Positions 49,349 to 58,053 of a DNA stretch of 64,000 nt are shown here, piece after piece. The notes below the pieces were generated by a model that ran no database searches, was not told where the DNA came from, and worked only from the letters and a program-made list of their open reading frames with translations. Source of the stretch: Geodermatophilus arenarius (GTDB taxonomy: Bacteria; Actinomycetota; Actinomycetes; Mycobacteriales; Geodermatophilaceae); the NCBI RefSeq assembly GCF_042654585.1, contig NZ_JBHSGR010000011.1, positions 85,055 to 149,054 on the forward strand, written 5' to 3'. Position 1 is the stretch's first letter. Each line of letters opens with the position of its first letter. The position numbers and the translations under genes are program-made.

Positions 49349-50106
49349 GCGGTCCCCGCGTCGCCGTCGTCGTCCCGGTGTACGGCAACGAGGCGACGCT
49401 GCGGCCGCTGGCGGAGCGGCTGGCCGCGGCGCTGGCCGGGCGGGACTGGCGGCTGCGCCTGGTGGTCGACGCCTCGCCCGACGGCAGCCTGGCGGTCGCG
49501 CGCGAGCTGGCGGCCGACCCGCGGGTGGCGGTCACCGCGCTCGAGGTCAACGTCGGGCAGCACCGGGCGCTGGCCGCGGGGCTGGCCGACGAGGAGGCCG
49601 ACGTGTGGGTGTGCCTCGACGCCGACCTGCAGGACCCGCCGGAGGCGGTGCCGGTCCTGCTCGACCGGCTGGCCCGGGGTGACGTCGGCGCGGTGTTCGC
49701 CGGCCGCCGCGGGCGGTACGAGTCCCCGGTGCGCCGGGTGACCGGCGAGCTGCACCGGCGGGTCGCCGCCCGGCTCACCGGCCTGCCGCCCGACGCCGGC
49801 GCGTTCCTCGCGCTCGGACCGGCGGTGCGCGACGCCGTCGTCGCGACCGTGCCGGCCGGGGACGCGCCCAGCGTCGTGCTCGCCGCCGGCCTGGCCGGCG
49901 CCCCGCTGACCAGCGTGCCGGTCGCCCGGGACCGCCGGCCGGTGGGGACCTCGGCGTGGACCGCCCGCGCGCGGCTGCGGCAGTCGCTGCGGTCGCTGGC
50001 CTGGGCCGCCTCGCGCGGGGTCAGCGCTCCCAGAGCTGGACGACGAGGTCGGTCTTCGCCGCCGGGAAGTCCTCGGTCCGGGTCAGCGACAGCCCGGCGT
50101 CGCTGA
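49345..50106 (+). CDS. Glycosyltransferase family 2 protein
   Basis: A 253-residue protein from GTG 49345 (GTGA overlap). VAVVVPVYGNEATLRPLAERL and CLDADLQDPPEAV are typical of GT2 enzymes of the polyprenyl-phosphate mannosyl/glucosyltransferase type. No C-terminal TM pair is present. The last 86 bp overlap the converging GT-C gene, and the C-terminal 28 residues are Arg/Ser/Pro-rich and probably disordered. With the epimerase and aldolase it forms an iron-controlled sugar-modification operon (inference). Confidence 0.85.
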   Translation: MSGPRVAVVVPVYGNEATLRPLAERLAAALAGRDWRLRLVVDASPDGSLAVARELAADPRVAVTALEVNVGQHRALAAGLADEEADVWVCLDADLQDPPEAVPVLLDRLARGDVGAVFAGRRGRYESPVRRVTGELHRRVAARLTGLPPDAGAFLALGPAVRDAVVATVPAGDAPSVVLAAGLAGAPLTSVPVARDRRPVGTSAWTARARLRQSLRSLAWAASRGVSAPRAGRRGRSSPPGSPRSGSATARRR

Positions 50107-51451
50107 GGACCGCGTCGTCGTCGGTGGGCACCGGTTCGCCGTCGATCAGCCGCCGGACCAGCCAGACGCGGTCGGCGCCGGCGGGGGCGTCGTCGGGCGG
50201 CAGGACGACGTCGGGGCGCAGCCGCGGGCCCGTCGTGCGCACGAAGTGGTCGAGCCCGAGCGCCGCGCGCTGGTCGGCGGCCACCACCGGCTCACCGGCC
50301 CGCTGCTCGCGCAGCAGGAGCGCGACGACGTCGTCCGACCGCTCCCGCGGCTCCCGCGTGGCGAGCGGCGCGCTCGCCACCAGCGACAGGCCGACCAGGA
50401 CCGCGGCCACCGGCGTCCGCGCGCCCCGGGGGAGGGCGGTGACCCCGGCGGCGGCGAGCACGCCGAGCCCGACCAGCCCGGCCAGCAGGTAGCGGGGCAG
50501 GTAGACCGGCCGGACCGTCTCGGCGGCCAGCAGGAGCAGCAGCGGCACCAGCACCCAGCAGACGCCGACCACCCGCAGCCCCGCGCCGCGCAGCGCGCCG
50601 ACCACGGCCAGCCCGACGGTGAGGTGGAGAAGCGGCGTGCGCCCGCCGGCCCACGCCTCGACGGCCAGGTCCGCCAGGGTGCCGCCGGTGTCGCGCAGGT
50701 GCTCGGCGTTGCGCGCGCCGGTGCCGTTGAGCAGGTTGACGCCGACCAGGCCGGCGACCGGCAGGGCGGCGAGGGTCCCGACGACGGCGACCCGGACGGC
50801 CGCCCGCCCGCGGAGCAGCAGCGCCGCGACGACGAACGCCGCCAGCACCGTGACCGCGTACCAGTGCGCGAGGCCCATGCCGGCGCCGGCGAGGCCGAAC
50901 AGCAGCAGCCCGCGCCCGGTCTGCAGCCAGCGGGTCAGGCCCAGCAACGCCCCGCCGGTGGCAAGGACGGCCAGCCCGTAGCTGCGCGCCTCCACGGCCT
51001 GCTCGAGCAGCAGCGGCGCGGTGGCGGGCACCACGCCGGCCAGCACGCCGGCCGCCCGCCCGGCCAGCCGGGTGACCGCCCGGGTGACCAGCGCCAGCCC
51101 GCCGGCGGTGGCCAGCACGGAGAGCACCCGCAGCGACGTGTCGCCGCCCGCCCCGGGCAGCGACACCCAGGCGTGCACGACGAGGTAGTAGGGCGCGTTG
51201 TAGGAGGGCGGGACGTCGGCGAGGTAGCTGCTCACGCCCTCGCCGGTGACGATCGCGCGCAGGATGTCGGCCAGCGGGCGGCGGGCGACCTCGGCGGTGA
51301 ACGCCTCGTCGAACCAGAGCCCGTGCCCGGGGGCCAGCAGCACGGCGCACAGCAGAGCGAGGACCGCCGGTGGGAGCAGCTCGACGGGGGACCAGCGGAG
51401 GGGGCCGCCGTCCGGTCGCGGCGGGGCACCCGTCGTCACCGCCGTCTGCAC
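50021..51451 (-). CDS. GT-C membrane glycosyltransferase (ArnT/PMT-like)
   Basis: A 476-residue protein with about ten TM segments. LLAPGHGLWFDEAFTAEVAR near residue 50 holds the conserved Asp-Glu of the first external loop of GT-C enzymes that use polyprenyl-phosphate sugars (family knowledge). A soluble C-terminal domain follows the last TM. Start GTG 51451; a later GTG is possible. It could accept the lipid-linked sugar made by the converging GT2 protein (inference). Confidence 0.82.
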   Translation of the reverse strand: MQTAVTTGAPPRPDGGPLRWSPVELLPPAVLALLCAVLLAPGHGLWFDEAFTAEVARRPLADILRAIVTGEGVSSYLADVPPSYNAPYYLVVHAWVSLPGAGGDTSLRVLSVLATAGGLALVTRAVTRLAGRAAGVLAGVVPATAPLLLEQAVEARSYGLAVLATGGALLGLTRWLQTGRGLLLFGLAGAGMGLAHWYAVTVLAAFVVAALLLRGRAAVRVAVVGTLAALPVAGLVGVNLLNGTGARNAEHLRDTGGTLADLAVEAWAGGRTPLLHLTVGLAVVGALRGAGLRVVGVCWVLVPLLLLLAAETVRPVYLPRYLLAGLVGLGVLAAAGVTALPRGARTPVAAVLVGLSLVASAPLATREPRERSDDVVALLLREQRAGEPVVAADQRAALGLDHFVRTTGPRLRPDVVLPPDDAPAGADRVWLVRRLIDGEPVPTDDDAVLSDAGLSLTRTEDFPAAKTDLVVQLWER

Positions 51452-51513
51452 GGGACGCCAGCCTAGGGGAGCGGCGCCGCCGGACCGTCGGTGCCGCGGA
51501 GCAGGATGCGGGG

Positions 51514-51971
51514 GTGTCCCCGGCCGGCTCCGACCCGACGCCCGGTCCCGGGCCCGCGCCCGCGCCGTCGTCCGAGGCGGTGGCAGCCCGCTTCCGGCGG
51601 CAGGGCCGGCGCGACACCGCTCCCGAGCTGGCGGTGCGGCGGCGGCTGCACGCCCGCGGCGTCCGCTACCGCGTCGACGTCCGGCCCCGGCCCCGTCCAG
51701 AGGCTCGCCCCGAGCCTGCGAGGGGTGAGGGGACGGGGTCCTTACCGGGTGCTTCTGGCACGGCTGCCCGGAGTGCGGGCACCTGCCGAGGGCCAACCGC
51801 GACTGGTGGGCGGCGAAGCTCGCGGGCAACGTCGCGCGCGACCGTCGCGCCGACGCCGTCCTCATCGGGCTCGGCTGGCGGGTGCTGCGGTTCTGGGAGC
51901 ACGAGGACCCGGACACCGTCGCCGACGCCGTCTGCGCCGCCCTCGGCCGGCCCACCCCGTCGGAGGGGTGA
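51514..51971 (+). pseudogene. vsr: Very-short-patch repair endonuclease Vsr, disrupted
   Basis: The N-terminal half, VAARFRRQGRRDTAPELAVR and then RGVRYRVDVRP, is in one frame up to about 51688. The C-terminal half, GCFWHGCPECGH and then AKLAGNVARDR and VLRFWEHEDP, resumes in another frame at about 51747 and runs to TGA 51969. The missing 20-25 residues normally carry the catalytic Asp and the VFVDG strand. In their place is a copy of interspersed repeat R1. Vsr nicks T:G mismatches (family knowledge); this copy cannot make an intact enzyme. Confidence 0.85.
51689..51743. repeat. Interspersed repeat family R1, copy 2, inside vsr
   Basis: A 55-nt element from GGCCCCGTCC to GGACGGGGTCCTT, with the core CGCCCCGAGCCTGCGAG. 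Its ends are nearly complementary, so it can fold into a hairpin. It replaces the coding sequence of the Vsr active-site region. Confidence 0.7.
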
Positions 51972-52049
51972 ACCCCGGTGGCCCGCTCGGGGCCGGGGAG
52001 TGGGCCATCCGGGTCCGACGGTCGGCTGGGGCGGACACGTGCCCCGGTG

Positions 52050-52601
52050 TCAGTGGCGGCCGGTGCCGCCGCGGGCGCGCTGCACGACCGGGCTGCCGAT
52101 CCACAGCCAGCCCAGCAGCAGCGCCACGACGCCGCCGGTGACCAGCGCCTGCGGGAGGGCGAAGAGGAAGTCGACCACCAGCACCACCGCCGAGACGATC
52201 GCGACGGCGAGCACGCACAGGCCGAGGAAGGCGTTGCGGTTGCTGCGCCGCAGCAGGTCCTCCTTGTCGTGCTGGCGGAACAGCGCGCGGTGCTGCGCGG
52301 CCGGGGCGATGAGGAGCGCGGTGGCCGCCACGGCGGCGACCAGGGTCACGAAGTAGACGTCGCGCTGGAAGTCGGTCGCGCGGGACGTCGCCTGCTGGAA
52401 CGGCACGATGAGCAGGAAGGCGAAGAGGAACTGGACCCCGGGCAGCGCCACGCGCAGCTCGTTGAGCAGCTCCATCAGCTCGCGGTCGATCCGCTCGGCG
52501 CGGCTCTCCCGCCGCCCGTCGTCCGCGCCGTCCATCCCGTGCTGGGCGGGGACCGGCCGGGCGTCCCGTCGTGCCCGCTGACCAGAGCCCGTCGTCGCCA
52601 T
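52050..52601 (-). CDS. DUF6328 family membrane protein
   Basis: A 183-residue protein. ELLNELRVALPGVQFLFAFL is the family hallmark, followed by VPFQQATSRATDFQRDVYFV and four TM segments in total. Members are sometimes labelled sodium:proton antiporter, with no firm proof. ATG 52601 is the longest start; ATG 52535 (MDGADD) is an alternative. Confidence 0.85.
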   Translation of the reverse strand: MATTGSGQRARRDARPVPAQHGMDGADDGRRESRAERIDRELMELLNELRVALPGVQFLFAFLLIVPFQQATSRATDFQRDVYFVTLVAAVAATALLIAPAAQHRALFRQHDKEDLLRRSNRNAFLGLCVLAVAIVSAVVLVVDFLFALPQALVTGGVVALLLGWLWIGSPVVQRARGGTGRH

Positions 52602-52760
52602 CGTCGCGCGCTCCCTCCGTGACCGGCCGCCCCGCGGATCCCCGTGATCCCGGCCGTTCGGAGGGCCGTGTACCCGCCGTACGCCCGGTGATCACCTGCT
52701 GGTCACCCGCTGGTCACCCGGGCGTCGACCGGAGGAGCCCGCGCGGGGTAGGGGAGGGCC

Positions 52761-52991
52761 ATGTCGATGTGGGAGCCGATGACGCCGAACCGGTACCGCC
52801 CGGACGACGAGGTCGCCGCCGCCGACCCGGGCGCCGGCGCACCGCCGCCCGCCGAGGGGTTCGGCGTGGGCGGCGAGGAGCCCGACCGTCCCGAGGAGGG
52901 CGGCGGGTCGCCCCCGGGCGCCGAGGGCCAGGACACGGTCTTCCGCACGCCCGACCCCGGCGACGTCCGGCGGGGGACGGACGCCGGCTAG
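52761..52991 (+). CDS. Small acidic hypothetical protein
   Basis: A 76-residue protein from ATG 52761 with GGGGAGGG just upstream. It is acidic, Pro/Gly-rich and probably disordered, with ordered-looking ends (MWEPMTPNRYRPDDEV and DTVFRTPDPGDVRRG). No family is recognised. Its stop overlaps that of the converging gene by 4 nt. Confidence 0.55.
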   Translation: MSMWEPMTPNRYRPDDEVAAADPGAGAPPPAEGFGVGGEEPDRPEEGGGSPPGAEGQDTVFRTPDPGDVRRGTDAG

Positions 52992-53245
52992 AGCAGCGGG
53001 CTGGGCGCCGTCCCGGGGACCTCGTCGGCCTGGTCGGCCTCGCGCAGGTCGTGCGCGGCGCGCACCCGGTAGGCGGGGTAGACGTCGATGCTGCCGTCGG
53101 AGGTCTCCACCCAGCACCAGCCCTCGGTGAACAGGACGTGGCAGCGCTCGTGCACCTCGCGCGCCGTCGGGAGCCCGCCGGGCTCGGTGATCTCGATGCG
53201 GGCGGCTCTGTGCCACTGCCCGGGCCTGACCCTGCGGAAGTCCAT
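52988..53245 (-). CDS. Small conserved hypothetical protein
   Basis: An 85-residue protein from ATG 53245, opening MDFRRVRPGQWHRAARIEIT. The centre, ERCHVLFTEGWCWVETSDGSIDVYPAYRVRAAHDL, looks like a small beta-sheet domain. No name is certain. It lies divergent from map. Confidence 0.6.
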   Translation of the reverse strand: MDFRRVRPGQWHRAARIEITEPGGLPTAREVHERCHVLFTEGWCWVETSDGSIDVYPAYRVRAAHDLREADQADEVPGTAPSPLL

Positions 53246-53314
53246 GGCGGTCACCGTGGCACCGGCCGGGCGGCGCGGCCAGCCGTGCGCCGGGCGTCTC
53301 GTACCGTCGGGGGC

Positions 53315-54097
53315 GTGGACCTGACCGTGCTGCCCCCGCGGACCGCCGACGAGCTCGACACCATGCGCGAGGCCGGGCGCGTGGTGGCGCGGACGCTGGC
53401 CGCGGTGCGGGCGGCGGCGGTCCCCGGCGTGCGGCTGCGCGAGCTCGACGACCTCGCCAAGACCACGATGTACGAGGCGGGCGCGACGTCGTCGTTCCTC
53501 GGCTACAAGCCGGCGTGGGCGCCGACGGCCTACAACGGCGTGCTGTGCCTGTCGCCCAACGAGGTCGTCGTGCACGGCCGCCCCAGCGGCCAGCGGCTGA
53601 AGGACGGCGACCTGCTCAGCGTGGACTGCGGCACCGTCGTCGACGGCTGGAACGGCGACGCCGCGATCTCGCTGCTGGTGGGGGAGCAGGCCTCCGACGA
53701 CGACGCGCGGCTGGTCACCGCGACCGAGGAGGCGCTCGCCGCCGGCATCGCCGCCGCGGTGCCCGGCGCGACGCTGCAGGACGTCGCCCGCGCCGTCGAC
53801 GACGTCGCCCGGCGGTACGGCTACGCGCACCTGCCCGACCACGGTGGGCACGGCATCGGCCGCTCGATGCACGAGCCGCCGTTCGTGCCCAACCGGCCGT
53901 CGGCCGGCCTGGACCGGGTGCGCCTGCACGCCGGCAGCACCCTGGCCATCGAGCCGATGCTCCTGGCCGGCGGCGACCGGTACAGGCACAAGAAGGACGG
54001 CTGGGCGGTGGTCACCGCCGACGGCCGGCGCGCGGCACACGTCGAGCACACCGTCGCGGTCACCGACGACGGCCCCGTGGTGCTCACCGCTCCCTGA
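53315..54097 (+). CDS. map: Type I methionine aminopeptidase
   Basis: A 260-residue enzyme that removes N-terminal Met. All five metal ligands are visible: Asp104 (LLSVDCG), Asp115 (WNGDAAIS), His179 (GGHGIG), Glu213 (AIEPM) and Glu244 (HVEHTVAV). His87 (VVVHG) is also present. The length fits the form without an N-terminal extension. GTG 53315 is used with no strong ribosome site, so it may be leaderless or weakly translated. A paralogue elsewhere is likely, as in other actinobacteria (inference). Confidence 0.95.
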   Translation: MDLTVLPPRTADELDTMREAGRVVARTLAAVRAAAVPGVRLRELDDLAKTTMYEAGATSSFLGYKPAWAPTAYNGVLCLSPNEVVVHGRPSGQRLKDGDLLSVDCGTVVDGWNGDAAISLLVGEQASDDDARLVTATEEALAAGIAAAVPGATLQDVARAVDDVARRYGYAHLPDHGGHGIGRSMHEPPFVPNRPSAGLDRVRLHAGSTLAIEPMLLAGGDRYRHKKDGWAVVTADGRRAAHVEHTVAVTDDGPVVLTAP

Positions 54098-54099
54098 GG

Positions 54100-55290
54100 T
54101 CAGCGGCGCCGGCGCCAGGTCATCGCCCGGCGGACCGCGCGCCGCTGCGCCGCGGCCAGCGGGGGCGGCGCCCACGACGCCGCCGGCGGCTGCAGCGCGG
54201 TGCCCAGCTCCACGCGCAGCAGGTCCAGGGCGTCGAGCAGGGCGCCGTGCTGGGACCAGGCGGCGGGATCGGCCCGGGGGTCGACGAGCAGCGCCTCGGC
54301 CAGCCGCCCGCGCAGCGCGAGCAGCGTCTCCAGGCAGGCGGGGTCGATGCCGGCGGCCGGCCCGGTGCCGGCCGCCACGGCCGCGGCGTCGCGGAGAGTG
54401 GCCGCGACGGCGACCAGCAGGTCGGCCAGCGCCTCCCGCGCCGGCCGCGACCACGCCCGGTCGGCGTCGTCCTCGGGCAGGAAGTAGGTGCGGTCCAGCA
54501 GCACGCGGGCGATGTTGCGCAGGGTGACGTGCACCCGCTCGAGGGCGGTCAGCGTGTTCCGCAGCCGCGGCTGGGCCTCCCGCGCCGCCCGCCCGCGCGG
54601 GTTGAGGCGGGCGCTCTCCTCGGTGCGGGCGAGCCGGCGGTCGGCGCGGGCCACCTCCGTGCTCACCGCACGGGCGCGGGCCAGCAGCTCGTCGGTGAGG
54701 CGGCGCGACCACGGGCCGCGCAGCGCCGCGGCGAGGTCCTCGCAGAGCCCGGCCATGCGCTCGGCGAGCTCCGCGATCGCCTCGCCGGCCGGCTGGACGT
54801 AGAGCGGCGGCGCGACCACCAGGTTGACCAGCACCCCGACCGCCGCGCCGACCAGCGTCTCGGTGACGCGGGCCAGCGCCGCGCTCTCCGCCCCGCCGAC
54901 GGCCAGCACGAGCATCGCGCTGATGGGCACCTCGGCCAGGTGCGGCCCCAGCCGCAGCAGCCGGCCGACGACGAGCGACAGCCCGACGACGAGCCCGAGG
55001 CTCCACCAGGACAGGCCGACGACGGAGGCGAACAGCGCCGCGATCAGGACGCCGGCGGTGACGCTGGCGATCCGCTCCCAGCCGGTCGCCACCGTCTCGT
55101 ACATCGTCAGCTGCACGACCAGCAGCGCGGTCAGCGGCGCGAGGACCGGCGAGCTGCTGGTGTCCAGCCAGGTCGCGACCTGGAACGCCAGCACCGCGGC
55201 GAGCACGGTCTTCCCGGTGCGCAGCCCGGGGGTGCGCCCGCGCCGGACCAGCCGGGGCAGCCGGCGGGGCAGGGCGTGCGGTCCGGCCAC
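54100..55290 (-). CDS. FUSC/aromatic acid exporter-like membrane protein
   Basis: About 396 residues; GTG 55290 has GGAG upstream. The N-terminal TM bundle (TGKTVLAAVLAFQVATWLDT, SSPVLAPLTALLVVQLTMYETV, GWERIASVTAGVLIAALFAS) is typical of the FUSC/ArAE family. A long helical cytoplasmic region follows (ARAVSTEVARADRRLARTEE). The substrate is unknown. Confidence 0.85.
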   Translation of the reverse strand: MAGPHALPRRLPRLVRRGRTPGLRTGKTVLAAVLAFQVATWLDTSSSPVLAPLTALLVVQLTMYETVATGWERIASVTAGVLIAALFASVVGLSWWSLGLVVGLSLVVGRLLRLGPHLAEVPISAMLVLAVGGAESAALARVTETLVGAAVGVLVNLVVAPPLYVQPAGEAIAELAERMAGLCEDLAAALRGPWSRRLTDELLARARAVSTEVARADRRLARTEESARLNPRGRAAREAQPRLRNTLTALERVHVTLRNIARVLLDRTYFLPEDDADRAWSRPAREALADLLVAVAATLRDAAAVAAGTGPAAGIDPACLETLLALRGRLAEALLVDPRADPAAWSQHGALLDALDLLRVELGTALQPPAASWAPPPLAAAQRRAVRRAMTWRRRR

Positions 55291-55328
55291 GGTCTCCGGT
55301 GTGCCCGCGGAGCGGGCCCGGACACGCG

Positions 55329-55362
55329 CCGGCCGCCGTCCGCGGGTGCGGACGGCGGCCGG
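55329..55362 (-). terminator. Hairpin terminator
   Basis: Perfect 15-bp stem (CCGGCCGCCGTCCGC / GCGGACGGCGGCCGG) with a GGGT loop, 10 nt beyond the PGPGW-type gene. Confidence 0.88.
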
Positions 55363-55372
55363 GGACGTGCGG

Positions 55373-55867
55373 TCAGCCGAGGCCGAGCGCGGTGGTGGCC
55401 CGGTCGACCAGGGAGAAGTGCCCGACCGCCCAGAACGCCAGCGCCGCCGCCGCGAGCCCGCCGACGGTCGCCGCCGCCGAGCCGGCCGGGTGCTGCCTCG
55501 CGTGATGCCACGCCGCGACCGCCTTGCGGCGGAACGCGGCGAAGAAGCGCCGCGCCCAGTCGAACTCCGTCGACCACACCCACAGCCCGGCCAGGACCGG
55601 CGGGATCGTGAGCGGCCCGGGCAGCACGGTGAGCGCGACGCCGAGCAGCACGAACAGCAGCCCGGCCACGAACACCGCGATCCGGTACGCCAGGTGCAGC
55701 GGCGGGTTCTGCCGGACGCGGTCGCGCCACGAGCCCGGCGGCACCGGCCGCGGCCGGCCGAGGCCGTCGCTGCAGTGCGCGCAGACGGTGGCGCCGCGGC
55801 CACCCGGGCCCGGACCCGCCACGGTGTTGCCGGAGAACGTGGTCGTGCGGGCATCGGTCCGGGACAC
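55373..55867 (-). CDS. PGPGW/TIGR02611-like membrane protein
   Basis: A 164-residue protein. The N-terminal region has a CAHC pair. TM segments include RIAVFVAGLLFVLLGVALTV, then LPGPLTIPPVLAGLWVWSTEFDWARR, which fits the PGPGW-type motif, and a last TM near the C-terminus. The function is unknown. Confidence 0.8.
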   Translation of the reverse strand: MSRTDARTTTFSGNTVAGPGPGGRGATVCAHCSDGLGRPRPVPPGSWRDRVRQNPPLHLAYRIAVFVAGLLFVLLGVALTVLPGPLTIPPVLAGLWVWSTEFDWARRFFAAFRRKAVAAWHHARQHPAGSAAATVGGLAAAALAFWAVGHFSLVDRATTALGLG

Positions 55868-55908
55868 GGGTCCCCTTCCGGGTCGGTGCGGGCGGGGCGG
55901 TGCCGCGG

Positions 55909-56442
55909 TCAGCGGCGGGCGACGCCCTTCGCGACCTCGCCGGGCCGCTGCTGCTCACCCGCGTAGGAGCTGACGGCGACGAGCGCGCCGGTCAGCGCCG
56001 GGATGACCCACTGCAGCGAGTCCAGCTGCTGCTGCGCGTGGGCGATCTCGGCCTTGGTGCGCTTGGTGGGCTTGGTGCCGGACTTCGCCGACGGGTTGTC
56101 CTGGCTGTTGACGATCTGGCCCAGCGAGCGGCTGTAGGCGGTGACGCCCAGCGCGGCGGCGGTGAGCAGGGTCTTGACGGCGGACATGCCGGCCACGCCC
56201 TCCTGCTGGGCCACCCGGCCGCGGTTGCCGATGAGCTGGCCGACGCTGCCGACCAGGTGCGCGCCGATGGCCAGCGCGTTCACCGGCGTCCACCGGTTCC
56301 AGCCGGTGTTGGCGACCCGGCCGGCGTCCCCGCCGGCGTCCGCTGCGGCGGCGTTGAGGGCCACGGCGTTGGCCAGCGTGCCGCCGAACCAGGCGGACAG
56401 ACCGAGGTCGTGCAGGGCGCGGGACAGGGTGTTGCGGGCCAT
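55909..56442 (-). CDS. Uncharacterised membrane protein
   Basis: A 177-residue protein from ATG 56442 (GGAG upstream). MARNTLSRALHDLGLSAWFGGTLANAVALN is a recurrent opening in actinobacterial hypothetical proteins. Hydrophobic segments lie near 55-75, 90-110 and 145-165, with a Lys-rich loop (SGTKPTKRTKAEIAHAQQQL). No enzymatic motif is seen. Confidence 0.72.
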   Translation of the reverse strand: MARNTLSRALHDLGLSAWFGGTLANAVALNAAAADAGGDAGRVANTGWNRWTPVNALAIGAHLVGSVGQLIGNRGRVAQQEGVAGMSAVKTLLTAAALGVTAYSRSLGQIVNSQDNPSAKSGTKPTKRTKAEIAHAQQQLDSLQWVIPALTGALVAVSSYAGEQQRPGEVAKGVARR

Positions 56443-56546
56443 CGGGACTCTCCTGGAGGGGAAGGGGTCGGGAGACCGCCCCCTACCCGCTCCGCCGGAG
56501 GCCATGCCCGGGGGAGCAAGTGGGTCGTGCACGACCCGCTGGCGTC

Positions 56547-56816
56547 TCAGGTCCCGTAGCGGACGGCGGCGCGGGCGCGCGCCCTGGCCGCCTCGACCTC
56601 GCGGTCCTTCGGCGGGGCCGTCGTCACCAGGGACTCCAGCAGCCGGGCGGACGCGGCGGCCACCTCCTCGACGGCGCGCTCGAAGGCCTCCGCGTTGGCC
56701 CGGGACGGGTGCGTGGACCCGCTGATCTTGCGGACGTACTGCAGCGCCGCGGCCCGGACCTCGTCCTCGGTGGCCGGCGGCTCGAAGTTCGACAGGGGGC
56801 GGATGTTGCGGCACAT
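56547..56816 (-). CDS. DUF2277 family protein
   Basis: An 89-residue protein with the family hallmark MCRNIRPLSNFEPPATEDEV and a helical C-terminal region (FERAVEEVAAASARLLESL). Its role is unknown. It is encoded on its own. Confidence 0.93.
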   Translation of the reverse strand: MCRNIRPLSNFEPPATEDEVRAAALQYVRKISGSTHPSRANAEAFERAVEEVAAASARLLESLVTTAPPKDREVEAARARARAAVRYGT

Positions 56817-56841
56817 GCGGCGCAGCGTATGGCCGGGGTAC

Positions 56842-56880
56842 GACCGCGGGGCCCCGGTCGTCGACGGGGGCCCCGCGGTC
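56842..56880 (-). terminator. Hairpin terminator
   Basis: Perfect 14-bp stem (GACCGCGGGGCCCC and complement) with an 11-nt loop, directly after the stop of the minus-strand membrane-protein gene. Confidence 0.85.
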
Positions 56881-56882
56881 GG

Positions 56883-57509
56883 TCAGACACCGAAGCCGGC
56901 GCGGTCGACCCTGCGGTGGTAGCGGGTGCCGAGCTTGCCGCCGAGCAGGGCGCCGGCCAGCGTGACGACCAGGACCGCCGCCAGCGTGACGATCCCGGCG
57001 GTGGTCGCGGTGCCCTCGTCGATCGGGATGCGCGGCAGGTTCAGCTGCTCGAGCACGTTGTACTGCGCCCCCAGCACCGTCCCGGCCGCGGCCAGCAGCA
57101 CGACGACGAGCAGCCCGATCAGCCACACCGCCAGCCCCTGCCGGGCGCCGTCGAAGCGGGCCATCCGCCCGGCCACGTACCCACCGGCGAGGTAGGCCAG
57201 GAACAGGACGACCAGCAGCGCGATCCCGCCGGCGACGCCGAGGGCGGTGGTCGGGTCGGCCGGGACGTCCTCGACGCCGTCGACCTCGGCGAGGCTGAGC
57301 CCCACACCGGCGGCGGCCAGCAGCGCGACGAGGACGACCGCCAGCCCGTTCGCCGAGAGCCAGCCGAAGAAGGCCGCGCCCCACTTGATCCCGCCGAAGC
57401 GGTCCCGCTGCGCGTCGATCGCGTCGCGGGCGGCGCCGCGGGTGGCGTGCGCGCCCTCGGTGGTCGCCGTCGCGTCGTGGTCGTGGTGGGTACGGTCGGT
57501 GCTCGCCAT
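56883..57509 (-). CDS. Four-TM uncharacterised membrane protein
   Basis: A 208-residue protein. A His/Thr-rich cytoplasmic head (DRTHHDHDATATTEG) is followed by GIKWGAAFFGWLSANGLAVV, a recurrent actinobacterial opening, and four TM helices. The C-terminus is LGGKLGTRYHRRVDRAGF, which may help package or stabilise the membrane. The function is unknown. Confidence 0.75.
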   Translation of the reverse strand: MASTDRTHHDHDATATTEGAHATRGAARDAIDAQRDRFGGIKWGAAFFGWLSANGLAVVLVALLAAAGVGLSLAEVDGVEDVPADPTTALGVAGGIALLVVLFLAYLAGGYVAGRMARFDGARQGLAVWLIGLLVVVLLAAAGTVLGAQYNVLEQLNLPRIPIDEGTATTAGIVTLAAVLVVTLAGALLGGKLGTRYHRRVDRAGFGV

Positions 57510-57591
57510 CGGACCTCCTCGTCTGGGGGAACTGGCGCGCCGTTACCCGCCTCCGGACCTGCGCGAACGAGGTCACCCGCAGGGAGGACAC

Positions 57592-58017
57592 GTGGCCGTC
57601 CTGCTCGTCGACGCCGCCAACGTCGTCGGCGCCCGCCCCGACGGCTGGTGGCGCGACCGCGCCGGCGCGACCACCCGGCTGCTGCGGCGGCTCGCCGAGG
57701 CGGCGCTCCGGGACGGCGGGGTGGACGTCGGCGGGGTGGACGACGGCGGGGTGGACGTCGACGAGGTGGTGGTCGTCGTCGAGGGCGCCGCGCGGGAGGT
57801 CCCGGCCCCCGACGGCGTCCGCCTGGTGCGCGCGGCCGGCAGCGGGGACGACGCCCTGGCCGCGGAGGCCGCCGCGCTGGCCGGCACCGGCCGGACGGTG
57901 CTCGCGGTGACCGCCGACCGCGGCCTGCGCGCCCGGCTGCCGGCGGGCACCGACGTCCGCGGGCCGGGCTGGCTGCTCGGCGTGCTCGATCGCATGGCGG
58001 GCAACCGACCGGGGTAG
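57592..58017 (+). CDS. NYN/PIN-like RNase-fold protein
   Basis: A 141-residue protein from GTG 57592 with AGGGAGGA upstream. LLVDAANVVGARPDGWW is a NYN/PIN-type first strand with an acidic residue. AGSGDDALAAEA and VTADRGLRARL supply further acidic positions expected for a metal-dependent nuclease fold (family knowledge). A 15-bp triplicated segment (57715-57763) encodes GGVDVGGVDDGGVDV in a loop. Confidence 0.78.
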   Translation: MAVLLVDAANVVGARPDGWWRDRAGATTRLLRRLAEAALRDGGVDVGGVDDGGVDVDEVVVVVEGAAREVPAPDGVRLVRAAGSGDDALAAEAAALAGTGRTVLAVTADRGLRARLPAGTDVRGPGWLLGVLDRMAGNRPG

Positions 58018-58053
58018 CGGGGGAGGACCGCCGAGCCGAGGAGTCGTCCCCGC

